Below are positions 1-9,031 of a stretch of 64,000 nucleotides of DNA, one piece after another. The translations under genes were made by a program, and so were the position numbers. The stretch lies in contig DASYXY010000039.1 of NCBI GenBank assembly GCA_035934385.1, positions 1-64,000 on the forward strand. Direction: 5' to 3'. Below the pieces are notes generated by a model. The model worked only from the letters and a program-made list of their open reading frames with translations. It ran no database searches and was not told the origin of the DNA. This DNA comes from CF-118 sp035934385 (lineage in GTDB: Bacteria > Chloroflexota > Dormibacteria > Dormibacterales > Dormibacteraceae). Every line of letters starts with the position of its first letter. The stretch's first letter is position 1.

Positions 1-1805
1 CGGGAACGCTGGTGGTCGAGGCGGCCAAGCTCGTGGGCATCGAGATCCCTGTGTTCTGCTACCACCACAAGCTCGACCCGGTCGGCGCGTGCCGGCTGTG
101 CCTTGTCGACCTGTCGCCCGGGCCGCCACGTCCGCAGACTGCCTGCACCACGCCGGTGGCGGAGGGCATGGTCGTCAAGACCCAGAGCGCGATGGCCGTG
201 CAGGCGCGCGCCGACATCCTGGAGTTCGAGCTGGCCAACCATCCGCTCGACTGTCCCGTCTGCGACAAGGGCGGCGAGTGCCCGCTGCAGGACTTCACGT
301 TCCGCCACGGCTATCCGATCAGCCGCATCGACGGGCCGCGCCTCCACTTCAAGAAGCCGATCCCGCTTTCGCCGAACATCGCGCTCGATCGCGAGCGCTG
401 CGTGCTCTGCTACCGGTGCACGCGCTACTACGACGAGATCGCGTGGGAGCAGGAGCTCACGACCGATCACCGCGGCGTGCAGTCGTACATCACGAGCCAG
501 CTGGACCAGCCCCTGCAGTCGATCTTCAGCGGCAACATCATCGACCTGTGCCCGGTCGGCGCCCTGACGTCGCGCGTGTGGCGCTTCGAGTCGCGGCCGT
601 GGGACATGACCTACACGCCCAGCGTCTGCTCGAAGTGCTCGGTCGGCTGCAGCGTCACGTTGTGGCAGCGGCGCGGCCAGCTCGTGCGCGTGACCTCGCA
701 CGAGAACGACGAGATCGACGAGGGCTGGATTTGCGACCGCGGCCGCTTCGACTACACGGACGTCAACGACCCGAACCGTCTGCGGACGCCGCTGGTCAAA
801 GGCGAACGCTCGACCTGGAGCGCCGGGCTGGACGCTGTGGTCGCCGGCATCAAGGGCAGGGGCGCCAAGCTGGGCATCTCGCTGCCGCAGGACCTCACCA
901 ACGAGGAAACCTTCCTTTTCAGGCGCCTGCTCGACGGTCCGCTGAAGGGCGCGAAGGTGAAGATGCACGGCCGCACCGCGATCCCCGCCCAATCGGCTGA
1001 GTCGCTCCGCATCAAGGACATAGATGACGCGCGCGTCATTGTCGTGGTCGCGTCGGACACCGAGAACGATGTGCCGATCGTCAACCTGCGCATCAAGAAG
1101 GCGGTGTCGAAGCGCGGCGCGAAGCTGCTCGTCGTCTATCCCGAGGGCCTGGACCTGGACCGGCATCCCGGCACCGTGCACATCCGCCACGCCGCCGGCG
1201 CCGCGGCGGCCGAGGTGCGCAATCTCGCCTCGCATGACCTGCTGAAGAATCCGGGCGGGCCGGTCGCCATCCTCTTCGGTGACGGTCGCGGCAGCGAGGA
1301 CGCCAGCGACCTGGCACGCGCATGCGGCGAGCTGGCCGAGAAGGTCGGCGGCAAGTTGCTTCCGCTCTACCGCGGCACCAACGAGCGGGGCGCGCTGGCC
1401 GCCGGGGTCGCCGGTTGGGACAGCCTGGACGGCGTCGAGGCGCTCCTCAGCTGGGGTCCACCTCCGACGGCCGGCATTCCTTCATCGGTGAAGTTCCTCG
1501 CCGCCTGGGATCACCTACCTCGCCCGCAGTGGGCCGGCGCCGCGGTGGTGCTGCCGGCCACCACGTTCGCCGAGCAGCAGGGCAGCTACACGAACCTCGA
1601 GGGCACTGTCCAGTTCCTGCGCCCACCGGTCGCGCTTAAGCAACCGCTTCGGGAGTCGTGGGAGGTGCTGCAGGACCTGGGCGTCGCGCTCGGCCTGAAG
1701 CTCGACTACGTGGGCATCGCCGCCATCCAGCGCGAAATGTCCCTGACCCCACCTTCGGCAGAGGCTGCACCTACGCCGGTGCTCGTCGGACCCGCGCACC
1801 CGTGA
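1..1805 (+). CDS. nuoG: NADH-quinone oxidoreductase subunit G, 5' partial
   Basis: Electron-transfer subunit of complex I. The frame is open to the left edge (codons before the GTG at 12 read G-T-L, as in the usual PEGTLVVEAA stretch), so the true start lies outside the window. Counting from the Val at nt 12, C16, C27, C30 and C45 are the [2Fe-2S] ligands; then comes the HPLDCPVCDKGGECPLQD motif for cluster N5, a second 4Fe-4S set (CVLCYRC...CP), and a CxxCxxxCx27C motif that matches the ligands of the extra cluster N7. The molybdopterin-oxidoreductase-like part is short: about 600 residues in total against roughly 780-900 in Thermus or E. coli. It overlaps nuoH by GTGA. Confidence 0.95.
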   Translation, partial: GTLVVEAAKLVGIEIPVFCYHHKLDPVGACRLCLVDLSPGPPRPQTACTTPVAEGMVVKTQSAMAVQARADILEFELANHPLDCPVCDKGGECPLQDFTFRHGYPISRIDGPRLHFKKPIPLSPNIALDRERCVLCYRCTRYYDEIAWEQELTTDHRGVQSYITSQLDQPLQSIFSGNIIDLCPVGALTSRVWRFESRPWDMTYTPSVCSKCSVGCSVTLWQRRGQLVRVTSHENDEIDEGWICDRGRFDYTDVNDPNRLRTPLVKGERSTWSAGLDAVVAGIKGRGAKLGISLPQDLTNEETFLFRRLLDGPLKGAKVKMHGRTAIPAQSAESLRIKDIDDARVIVVVASDTENDVPIVNLRIKKAVSKRGAKLLVVYPEGLDLDRHPGTVHIRHAAGAAAAEVRNLASHDLLKNPGGPVAILFGDGRGSEDASDLARACGELAEKVGGKLLPLYRGTNERGALAAGVAGWDSLDGVEALLSWGPPPTAGIPSSVKFLAAWDHLPRPQWAGAAVVLPATTFAEQQGSYTNLEGTVQFLRPPVALKQPLRESWEVLQDLGVALGLKLDYVGIAAIQREMSLTPPSAEAAPTPVLVGPAHP

Positions 1806-2815
1806 CGAACATCTACAACGATCCGATCGGCCACTGGGTGGTCGTCGTGGTCGCGATGGCGCTGATGCTGTTCGTCCTGCTGACCGGCGCCGCCTACGCG
1901 GTCTGGTACGAGCGTGTCGCCCTGGGTCACATCCAGCGCCGGCCCGGCCCGAACCGCGTCGGCCCCTGGGGGCTCATGCAGATGGCCGCTGACGGGGTCA
2001 AGCTCGCGTTCAAAGAGAGCTTCATCCCCGCCCAGACCGACCGCGTGATCTACGTCATCGCGCCCACGATCGCGGTCGCGGCGGCCTTTCTCGCGTGGGC
2101 GGTCATCCCGATCGGCCTCTGGTACAACGTCCAGTACTGGATCGCCGACGTCAACGTCGGCATCCTCCTGATCTTCGCGGTCAGCTCGCTGAACGTGTAC
2201 GCGATCGTGCTCGGCGGCTACTCGTCGAACAACAAGTACTCGCTGCTGGGCGGCCTGCGCTCGGCGGCGCAGCTCATCAGCTACGAGATGTCGCTCGGGC
2301 TGTCGCTGGTGCCGACGTTCATGATCGTCGGCTCTCTGCGCCTGCGCGACATCGTCGACTACACGGTGCATTGGGGACCCTACACCGGCCCCATTCCCCT
2401 GATCCTGCTGACGCCCATCGGCTTCTTCATCTACATGATCTCGGCGGTGGCCGAGACGAACCGGACACCCTTCGACCTGCCAGAGGCCGAGCAGGAGCTC
2501 ATCGGTGGCTTCCTCACCGAGTACTCGGGGTTGAAGTTCGTCCTTTACTACCTCGCCGAGTACGTCAACATCATCACCGCCTCGGCGTTGGCGACGCTGG
2601 TGTTCTTCGGCGGCTGGTACCTGTGGTTCGTCCCGCCCGTGCTCGCCTTCTTCCTCAAGGTGGTGCTGCTGGTCTTCGTATACATTTGGCTGCGAGGCAC
2701 ATTCCCCCGCTTGCGCTACGACATGCTCATGCGACTCGGCTGGAAGGTGCTGCTGCCGCTGGCCATCGTCAACGTGATCGTGACCGGCGTGATCATCGTG
2801 GTGGTGCAGGGATAG
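1802..2815 (+). CDS. nuoH: NADH-quinone oxidoreductase subunit H
   Basis: Membrane subunit at the junction of the peripheral and membrane arms of complex I, forming much of the quinone chamber. About 337 residues with eight or so hydrophobic segments. Family motifs are present: ERVALGHIQRRPGPNRVGP near residue 35, DGVKLAFKE, and AETNRTPFDLPEAEQEL in the conserved acidic loop. I chose the GTG at 1802 because it overlaps the nuoG stop as GTGA and gives the normal short N-terminus before the first transmembrane segment; the reading frame itself extends further upstream inside nuoG but that part is only shadow sequence. Confidence 0.95.
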   Translation: MTNIYNDPIGHWVVVVVAMALMLFVLLTGAAYAVWYERVALGHIQRRPGPNRVGPWGLMQMAADGVKLAFKESFIPAQTDRVIYVIAPTIAVAAAFLAWAVIPIGLWYNVQYWIADVNVGILLIFAVSSLNVYAIVLGGYSSNNKYSLLGGLRSAAQLISYEMSLGLSLVPTFMIVGSLRLRDIVDYTVHWGPYTGPIPLILLTPIGFFIYMISAVAETNRTPFDLPEAEQELIGGFLTEYSGLKFVLYYLAEYVNIITASALATLVFFGGWYLWFVPPVLAFFLKVVLLVFVYIWLRGTFPRLRYDMLMRLGWKVLLPLAIVNVIVTGVIIVVVQG

Positions 2816-2817
2816 TC

Positions 2818-3363
2818 ATGGCCGACGAGCCGAAGAAGCCCGACGGCGAGAACCCGAGCGTGCTGGGTGACATCGGTGCGCTCGCCAAGGGTTTGAAGAC
2901 CACGCTCGGCGAGTACTTCTCGCCGCAGGTCACGCTCCAGTACCCCGAGGACAAATCGCCTCGCTCTGAGCGCTACCGCGGCCGCCACTACCTGCGTCGC
3001 TACGACAACGGGCTCGAGCGCTGCATCGGCTGCGAGCTGTGCGCGGCTGCATGCCCCGTGGGCTGCATCCTGGTCATCGCCGCCGAGAACACCGAGGAGA
3101 AACGCGTGTCGCCCGGGGAGCGCTACGCGAAGACCTACGAGATCAACATGCTGCGCTGCATCTTCTGCGGTTACTGCGAGGATGCGTGCCCGGTGCAGGC
3201 GATCGTGCTCGGCCCCGAGTACGAGCTGTCCGACACGAGCCGCGAAAAGTTCGTCTACACGAAGGAGAAGCTACTGGAACCGCTTCCGCCTGACGTGCAG
3301 GCGCGGCTCGACGCCCGCCCCCACCCTAACCCTCCCCCGAGGGCGGGGGAGGGAAAAACGTAG
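2818..3363 (+). CDS. nuoI: NADH-quinone oxidoreductase subunit I
   Basis: Peripheral ferredoxin-like subunit carrying clusters N6a and N6b that pass electrons to N2. Both eight-iron motifs are intact: CIGCELCAAACPVGC and CIFCGYCEDACPVQA. ATG at 2818 lies two bases after the nuoH stop. The protein is 181 residues; the last dozen or so residues (PHPNPPPRAGEG) are not family-like and are encoded by a GC-rich palindrome described separately, so the natural C-terminus probably ended near residue 168 before that element arrived. nuoJ starts two bases after the stop. Confidence 0.95.
   Translation: MADEPKKPDGENPSVLGDIGALAKGLKTTLGEYFSPQVTLQYPEDKSPRSERYRGRHYLRRYDNGLERCIGCELCAAACPVGCILVIAAENTEEKRVSPGERYAKTYEINMLRCIFCGYCEDACPVQAIVLGPEYELSDTSREKFVYTKEKLLEPLPPDVQARLDARPHPNPPPRAGEGKT
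3330..3353. repeat. Palindromic repeat element inside the nuoI 3' end
   Basis: Perfect 10-bp inverted repeat (CCCTCCCCCG, loop AGGG, CGGGGGAGGG) preceded by CCCACCCTAA and followed by five A. It has the look of the widespread 'ACCCTCTCCC' intergenic palindromes that are often seen translated as PHPNPPP...GEG at protein ends. Here it lies in frame and supplies the nuoI stop region. Whether further copies exist outside the window cannot be seen. Confidence 0.7.
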
Positions 3364-3365
3364 CC

Positions 3366-3863
3366 TTGGCGATCGCCGTCTTCATCGTCTTCGGCCTCCT
3401 CGCGATCCTGGGAGGCATCGGCGTCATCATCTCCCACCAGCCCATCCGTTCGGTGCTGAGCCTGGTGGTGGTGATGCTCTCGCTGTCGGTGCTCTTCCTT
3501 CTCCTCAGCGCGCAGTTCGTTTTCGTGGTCCAGATCATCGTGTACGCCGGGGCGGTAATGGTCCTGTTCCTGTTCGTCATCGCGCTCCTCGGACCGGCGC
3601 GCGAGACCGGTCGCGGCCGCCTGCGCTTTCAAGCCGGACTGTCCGGGCTGTTCGTGATCGCTTTCTTCGGCCTGCTGTACGCGATGCTCCAGGGCGTCCA
3701 GTACCGCCAGCCTGACCACACGGACCTCAACGTGTTCGGGACCGTCCAGTCGATAGCCGTCGGGCTGTTCACCACCTATCTCTATCCGTTCGAGCTCACG
3801 TCGGTTCTGCTGCTCGTGGCCGCGATCGGCGCCATCTACCTCAGCCGCCGGGACGAATCCTGA
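3366..3863 (+). CDS. nuoJ: NADH-quinone oxidoreductase subunit J
   Basis: Small membrane subunit of complex I, 165 residues with about five transmembrane segments. The conserved stretch QIIVYAGAVMVLFLFVIALL (third transmembrane helix, which changes shape during coupling) is present near residues 55-75. The start is a TTG two bases after the nuoI stop; no ATG or GTG gives a complete first helix, so the TTG is preferred. Its stop overlaps the nuoK start as ATGA. Confidence 0.93.
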   Translation: MAIAVFIVFGLLAILGGIGVIISHQPIRSVLSLVVVMLSLSVLFLLLSAQFVFVVQIIVYAGAVMVLFLFVIALLGPARETGRGRLRFQAGLSGLFVIAFFGLLYAMLQGVQYRQPDHTDLNVFGTVQSIAVGLFTTYLYPFELTSVLLLVAAIGAIYLSRRDES

Positions 3864-4192
3864 TGGGCACGCTCGACATCGGCGGCTCGCAGCTCGACGT
3901 CTCCTGGTTCCTGCTGCTGGCGGCGGTGCTGTTCACGCTCGGAGCCACCGGCGTGCTGGTGCGGCGCAACCCGCTGATCATCCTCATCTCGATCGAGCTG
4001 ATGCTCAACGCGGTCAACCTCACGCTGGTCGCGTTCTCGCGCCAGCTCGAGAACCTGGAAGGCCAGCTGTTCGCGCTCATGACGATGACCGTGGCCGCGG
4101 CTGAGGCTGTGGTCGGGCTCGCGATCCTGGTCGACATCTTCCGCACGCGGGACGTCGAAGACGTCGACGACCTGAGCGAGCTCAGGGGATGA
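3863..4192 (+). CDS. nuoK: NADH-quinone oxidoreductase subunit K
   Basis: 109-residue, three-helix subunit of the proton-pumping arm. The hallmark acidic residue lies in ISIELMLNAVNLTLVAFSR, followed by the MTVAAAEAVVGLAILV helix with its conserved Glu. ATG overlaps the nuoJ stop by ATGA, and its own stop overlaps the nuoL start the same way, indicating coupled translation. Confidence 0.95.
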   Translation: MGTLDIGGSQLDVSWFLLLAAVLFTLGATGVLVRRNPLIILISIELMLNAVNLTLVAFSRQLENLEGQLFALMTMTVAAAEAVVGLAILVDIFRTRDVEDVDDLSELRG

Positions 4193-6093
4193 ATCACGAA
4201 ACGCTCGCTCTGCTGATCCTCCTCTTCCCTGCCGCCGGCGCGCTGATCCTCGCCGGACGGGGCTGGCGCCTGCCGCGCCGGGTGACGCAGGTGGTCGGGC
4301 CGCTCGCTGTGTGGGCGTCCTTCATCGTCACGGTCAACCTGTTCATCAACCAGGTCAACGGCGACTTCACCTACTGGACCTGGATCAAGAGCGGCTCGTT
4401 CGAGCTGCCCTTCAACATCCTCATCGACAACCTGTCGCTGTTCATGTGCCTCGTGATCACCGGCGTCGGCGGGCTCATCGTCACCTACTCCGTCGGCTAC
4501 ATGGCCCACGAGGACGACCCGAGCTACGCGCGCTTCTTCACCTACATGGACGTGTTCATCTTCTCGATGCTGCTGCTCGTCCTGGCCGGGAACTTCGTGT
4601 TCCTCATCATCGGCTGGGCGCTCGTCGGCCTGAGCTCGTACTTCCTGATCGGTTTCTGGTACCAACGCCGATCAGCCGTCGTGGCCGCGCGCAAGGCGTT
4701 CGTCATGAACGTCATCGGCGACGTGGGCATGATCCTCGGCTCATTCGTCCTGTTCGTGAGCTACCACGCTCTCACGTTCGCAAAGGTGTTCGCCGCCGTG
4801 AACGGCGGGAATTTTTGCGGGGCCTGCCTCGGGCCAACCAGCAGAGACTCCGGGATGCTCGAACTAGCCGCGTTCCTCCTGCTCGTCGGCGCGGTGGCCA
4901 AGTCGGCCCAGATCCCGCTGCACACGTGGCTGCCCGACGCGATGGAAGGCCCGACGCCGGTGAGCGCCCTCATCCACGCCGCCACGATGGTCACCGCGGG
5001 CGTCTACCTCGTGGGCCGGATGCACCCGATCTACGACGTCGCGATTTACGCCCATGACGCCGTGGCGATCATCGGCGCGGTCACAGCGCTGTTCGCCGCG
5101 ACGATCGCCATCGTCCAGACCGACATCAAGCGGGTGCTCGCGTATTCGACGATGAGCCAGATCGGCTACATGTTCCTGGCCGTAGGCATCGGCGCGTACG
5201 CGGCCGGCTTCTTCCACCTCCTGGCGCACGCATTCTTCAAGGCGCTGCTCTTCATGGCCGCCGGCAACGTCATCCACGCGATGCACGACGAGCAAGACAT
5301 GCGCAAGTACGGCGGCCTGTGGAGCCAGATGCGCCCGACCTCGGTGACGTTCCTCATCGGCTGCCTGTCGCTGGTGGGCGTGATCCCGTTCGTCGGATTC
5401 TTCTCCAAGGAGCAGATCCTCGGCGAGGCCTTTTCCCGCCCAGGCAACCTCGGCCTGACGGTCTGGGCGATCGGCTTCGCAACTGCGCTGATCACTGGCT
5501 TCTACACCGGCCGCATGTGGTGGCTCTCGTTCTGGGGCAAGCCTTCGCCGCAGCGTCCTGTCGAGCACCCTCACGAGGCGCCGCCTGTGATGATGATCCC
5601 GGTCGCGATCCTCGCGGTCCTGGCGGTGATCGGGGGCTTCATTCAGACCCGCGCGCTGGGCTTCGGGCCGGCGGTCGTGTCCGACTTCCTCGAAAAGGTC
5701 GTCACGAGGCCGGCGTGGGACGAGACCGGTCTCGCGATCGGCATCGGGCTCGGCACCATGGTGCTCGGCGCAGCCCTTTTTGTCGGTGCGCTGTACGAGA
5801 AGCCCTGGAGCGCCATCGTGCCTTGGGCCCAGCGCCTGCTCGAGCGCAAGTACTACTTCGATGAGATCTACGACGCCGCGTTCGTGCGCACGATGGACGC
5901 GATCGCCTCGATCGGCTACCGCGACGTCGAGGAACGCCTTATCGACGGCGCGGTCGTCGGCACGGGCGAGGCAACCGAAGCCACCGCGGGCAGCCTGCGC
6001 CTGACCCAGAGCGGCTATTTCCGCAACTACGTGCTCGTCTTCGTCGCCGGCGCCCTGATCGCGGCGGTGCTGCTGCTGGTGAGAACCTCATGA
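4189..6093 (+). CDS. nuoL: NADH-quinone oxidoreductase subunit L
   Basis: Distal antiporter-like proton-pumping subunit, 634 residues. The Proton_antipo core is clear: HTWLPDAMEGPTPVSALIHA near residue 250, DIKRVLAYSTMSQIGYM, and HAFFKALLFMAAGNVIH with the conserved Lys and His of the proton path. The C-terminal third holds the extra helices and the amphipathic segment that runs along the membrane arm in characterised enzymes. It is a little longer than E. coli NuoL (613). ATGA overlaps at both ends. Confidence 0.95.
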   Translation: MNHETLALLILLFPAAGALILAGRGWRLPRRVTQVVGPLAVWASFIVTVNLFINQVNGDFTYWTWIKSGSFELPFNILIDNLSLFMCLVITGVGGLIVTYSVGYMAHEDDPSYARFFTYMDVFIFSMLLLVLAGNFVFLIIGWALVGLSSYFLIGFWYQRRSAVVAARKAFVMNVIGDVGMILGSFVLFVSYHALTFAKVFAAVNGGNFCGACLGPTSRDSGMLELAAFLLLVGAVAKSAQIPLHTWLPDAMEGPTPVSALIHAATMVTAGVYLVGRMHPIYDVAIYAHDAVAIIGAVTALFAATIAIVQTDIKRVLAYSTMSQIGYMFLAVGIGAYAAGFFHLLAHAFFKALLFMAAGNVIHAMHDEQDMRKYGGLWSQMRPTSVTFLIGCLSLVGVIPFVGFFSKEQILGEAFSRPGNLGLTVWAIGFATALITGFYTGRMWWLSFWGKPSPQRPVEHPHEAPPVMMIPVAILAVLAVIGGFIQTRALGFGPAVVSDFLEKVVTRPAWDETGLAIGIGLGTMVLGAALFVGALYEKPWSAIVPWAQRLLERKYYFDEIYDAAFVRTMDAIASIGYRDVEERLIDGAVVGTGEATEATAGSLRLTQSGYFRNYVLVFVAGALIAAVLLLVRTS

Positions 6094-7550
6094 TCGGCGC
6101 GCTCTCCGTCATCTGGCTGCTGCCGCTTGTCGGTGCGCTCCTCATCGCTTTCATGCCGCCGCGATTCGCCAAGTACATGGCGGTGCTCGTGTCGCTCGCC
6201 GCGCTGTTCGTGGCCGCATACGTCGCGGTCCTGTTCGCGCCCGACTATCACCGCTTCCAGTTCACCGAGACGCTGCCGTGGATCCCGCAGCTGCACATCT
6301 TCTACAGGCTCGGGGTCGACGGCATCAGCCTCTGGCTGGTCCTGCTGAATGCGCTCCTGACCACCATCGCCATGTTCGCCACGCCGCTCACCACGAAGAA
6401 CGTGAGCCGCTTCCTCGCCCTGATGCTCGCGATGTCGGCCGGCATGGCGGGCGTGCTCATGGCGACCGACCTCGTCCTCTTCTACGTGTTCTGGGAGGCG
6501 ATGCTGATCCCCGCCTACTTCCTGCTGTGGCTTTTCGGGGAGGGCGAGCGTCCAGGCCGCGCGGCGCTGAAGTTCGTGCTCTTCACGCTGGCCGGCTCGC
6601 TGCTGATGCTGGTCGGCGTCATCGGGGAGTACGTGTTCCAGAACGTCCTGCCGGGTCAGCAGACATTCGACCTCGCCCAACTGCCGACTGTGGCGCCGAC
6701 GCCGGCCATCCAGTTCGGCCTGTTCGGCGTTTTCGCGCTCGCCTTCGCGATCAAGACGCCGCTGTTTCCGTTCCACTCGTGGGTGCCTGACGCGTATGCG
6801 GCAGCGCCGGTCCCGATGTTGGTGACCTTCGCCGGCATGATGGGCAAGACCGGCGCCTACGGCTTCCTGCGGGTCGCGATCCCCCTCTTCCCCAACCCGA
6901 CCGGGCCGTGGGACTGGAGCTGGGTCATTCCAGTACTGGCGGTCGGCGGAATCCTCTGGGGCGCGCTGATGGCCATCGCCCAGCGCGACATGAAGATGCT
7001 GGTCGCCTACTCGAGCATCAGCCACATGGGCTTCATCGTCCTGGGCATCTTCGCGCTCAACGTGCAGGGCCAGCAGGGCGCGGTGCTGCAGATGGTCAAC
7101 CACGGCATCATCGTCCCGGCGCTGTTCCTGATCGTCGCGTGGATCCAGGACCGCACCGGCACCCGCGATCGCACCGCGGTGTTCGGCCTCGCGCAGCGGA
7201 TGCCGATCTTCGCGGGCATCTTCACGGTCGTGGCGCTGGCCGCCCTGGGGTTACCAGGGCTCAACAGTTTCGTCGGCGAGTTCATGACCCTGCTCGGCGC
7301 CTGGGAGCGCGCACCCGCGCTCGCGATCGCCGGGGCGATCGGGCTAGTGCTGACGCCTGTCTATGTCTTGAGGCTGTTCCAGGGCGCGATGTACGCCGAG
7401 ACGCCGTACCCGTCGCAGGTCAATGACATCCACGCCGGCCAGCTGACGCTCCTGGCGCCTCTGGTGGCGCTGATGTTCGCGCTCGGCCTCGCGCCGGGCG
7501 TCCTCACCGCGCTCATGACGTCCGTGGCGCAACCCGGACTGGCGAGATGA
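6090..7550 (+). CDS. nuoM: NADH-quinone oxidoreductase subunit M
   Basis: Second antiporter-like proton pump of complex I, 486 residues, about fourteen transmembrane segments. Diagnostic motifs are FYVFWEAMLIPAYFLLW (with the conserved helix-5 Glu), FPFHSWVPDAYAAAPVPM, and DMKMLVAYSSISHMGFIVLG. Length and motif order match the family. ATGA overlaps link it to nuoL and nuoN. Confidence 0.95.
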   Translation: MIGALSVIWLLPLVGALLIAFMPPRFAKYMAVLVSLAALFVAAYVAVLFAPDYHRFQFTETLPWIPQLHIFYRLGVDGISLWLVLLNALLTTIAMFATPLTTKNVSRFLALMLAMSAGMAGVLMATDLVLFYVFWEAMLIPAYFLLWLFGEGERPGRAALKFVLFTLAGSLLMLVGVIGEYVFQNVLPGQQTFDLAQLPTVAPTPAIQFGLFGVFALAFAIKTPLFPFHSWVPDAYAAAPVPMLVTFAGMMGKTGAYGFLRVAIPLFPNPTGPWDWSWVIPVLAVGGILWGALMAIAQRDMKMLVAYSSISHMGFIVLGIFALNVQGQQGAVLQMVNHGIIVPALFLIVAWIQDRTGTRDRTAVFGLAQRMPIFAGIFTVVALAALGLPGLNSFVGEFMTLLGAWERAPALAIAGAIGLVLTPVYVLRLFQGAMYAETPYPSQVNDIHAGQLTLLAPLVALMFALGLAPGVLTALMTSVAQPGLAR

Positions 7551-9031
7551 TCGCCGCCGCCGACCTCACCTACTCGTGGACGCAGGCGCTCAACGACCTC
7601 GGCCAGGTCAGCCCGATCACCGCGCTCATCGGCTTCATGCTCTTCGCGATCGTGGCCGAGCTGGTGCTGCCGCGGCCGCGCCGCGCGGACGTGGTGGCCA
7701 TGGTTGCGGTCACGGGCTACGCCTACTCCCTGGGCACCGCCGCTTACCGGTGGATCAACGGCCTCGGCGGTCCCGCGTACCACGGCTACGCGACCGGCGA
7801 CAGCTTTGCCCTTTTCTTCGAGATCCTCTTCGCGATCCTGGGCATCCTCACCGTCGCCCTGTCGCATCCCTACCTGCGGAAACGCGGGCTGCGCGAGGGT
7901 GAGTTCCACGTCCTGATCATGGCCGCGGTCATCGGCATGATGGTGTTGGGATCGGCGACCTCGCTCGTGACCGTCTTCCTCGGCCTGGAGCTGTTCTCGA
8001 TCGCGCTCTACATCGCGTGCGGCTTCATCCGCACCGACCGCAGCTCGCAGGAAGCCGCCGCGAAGTACTTGCTGGTCGGAGGTTTCGCGAGCGCGTTCGT
8101 GCTCTATGGCATGGCGCTCGTCTATGGTGCCTCGGGCACGACGCTCATCCCCGACATCGCGACGCGTCTGGGCTCCTCGGCCGCGGGCAACCCTCTGCTG
8201 GTGCTCGGCATCGTGCTGATGGGCGTCGGCTTCGCGTTCAAGGTTTCCGCCGCGCCGTTCCACATGTGGACCCCGGACGTCTACCAGGGCGCGCCCGTCC
8301 CGGTGACCGCTTTCATGTCCGTCGGCACCAAGGCCGCGGCCTTCGCCATGATCGTGCGCGTCTTCGCGGGGGGGCTTCCCCACCTCGCGCCCGAGTGGCA
8401 GGCGCTGCTCGCATTCGTCGCCGCCACCAGCATGATCGTCGGCAACCTGCTCGCCATCGCGCAGACCAGCCTCAAACGGCTGCTCGCCTACTCGAGCATC
8501 GCCCAGGCCGGCTACATCCTCGTCGGCGTGATCGCCGGCGGAAAGACCGGCCTCGCGGCTGTTCTCTTCTACCTCTTCATCTATCTGTTCATGAACTTTG
8601 GCGCGTTCGCGATCGTGACGCTGCTCGCCGGTCCCGACGCCGACCATGACCGCATCTCCGATCTCGACGGCCTGCACCGGCGCAACCCGCTGATGGCGAT
8701 CCTGATGACCGTTTTCATGCTTTCGCTCGCCGGTTTTCCGCCGTTTGTGGGTTTCTTCGGCAAGCTGTTCCTCTTCACCGCCGGCGTGAACGCCGGCTAC
8801 ACGTGGCTGGTGGTGCTCGCGGTGTTGATGAGCGTGGTCTCCGTCTATTACTACGTGCGCGTGCTTGTCCCCGTTTGGTCGCCGACCGCGCGCTCGGATG
8901 CCCTGCGCGCGCCGCTCAGCACGACCGCCGCCATCGCGATCAGCGGTGTGGCTTCAGTGCTGCTGGGTGTCTATCCGACTTGGGCCTTGCTTGCGGGCCA
9001 GGTCGGCGCGGGACCGATCGCCGGGCCCTAA
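7547..9031 (+). CDS. nuoN: NADH-quinone oxidoreductase subunit N
   Basis: Third antiporter-like subunit of the complex I membrane arm and the last gene of this nuo operon. 494 residues, about fourteen transmembrane segments. It shows the LGLELFSIALYIACGF helix with the conserved Glu, APFHMWTPDVYQGAPVPVT, and SLKRLLAYSSIAQAGYILVG. It ends convergently with the next gene, the two stop codons overlapping at 9028-9031, so no room for a separate terminator exists between them. Confidence 0.95.
   Translation: MIAAADLTYSWTQALNDLGQVSPITALIGFMLFAIVAELVLPRPRRADVVAMVAVTGYAYSLGTAAYRWINGLGGPAYHGYATGDSFALFFEILFAILGILTVALSHPYLRKRGLREGEFHVLIMAAVIGMMVLGSATSLVTVFLGLELFSIALYIACGFIRTDRSSQEAAAKYLLVGGFASAFVLYGMALVYGASGTTLIPDIATRLGSSAAGNPLLVLGIVLMGVGFAFKVSAAPFHMWTPDVYQGAPVPVTAFMSVGTKAAAFAMIVRVFAGGLPHLAPEWQALLAFVAATSMIVGNLLAIAQTSLKRLLAYSSIAQAGYILVGVIAGGKTGLAAVLFYLFIYLFMNFGAFAIVTLLAGPDADHDRISDLDGLHRRNPLMAILMTVFMLSLAGFPPFVGFFGKLFLFTAGVNAGYTWLVVLAVLMSVVSVYYYVRVLVPVWSPTARSDALRAPLSTTAAIAISGVASVLLGVYPTWALLAGQVGAGPIAGP

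Noticed and set aside
1658..1801. Longer NuoH
   Set aside because: The extra 48 codons lie inside nuoG and are Arg/Gly-rich shadow sequence; GTG 1802 gives the expected N-terminus.
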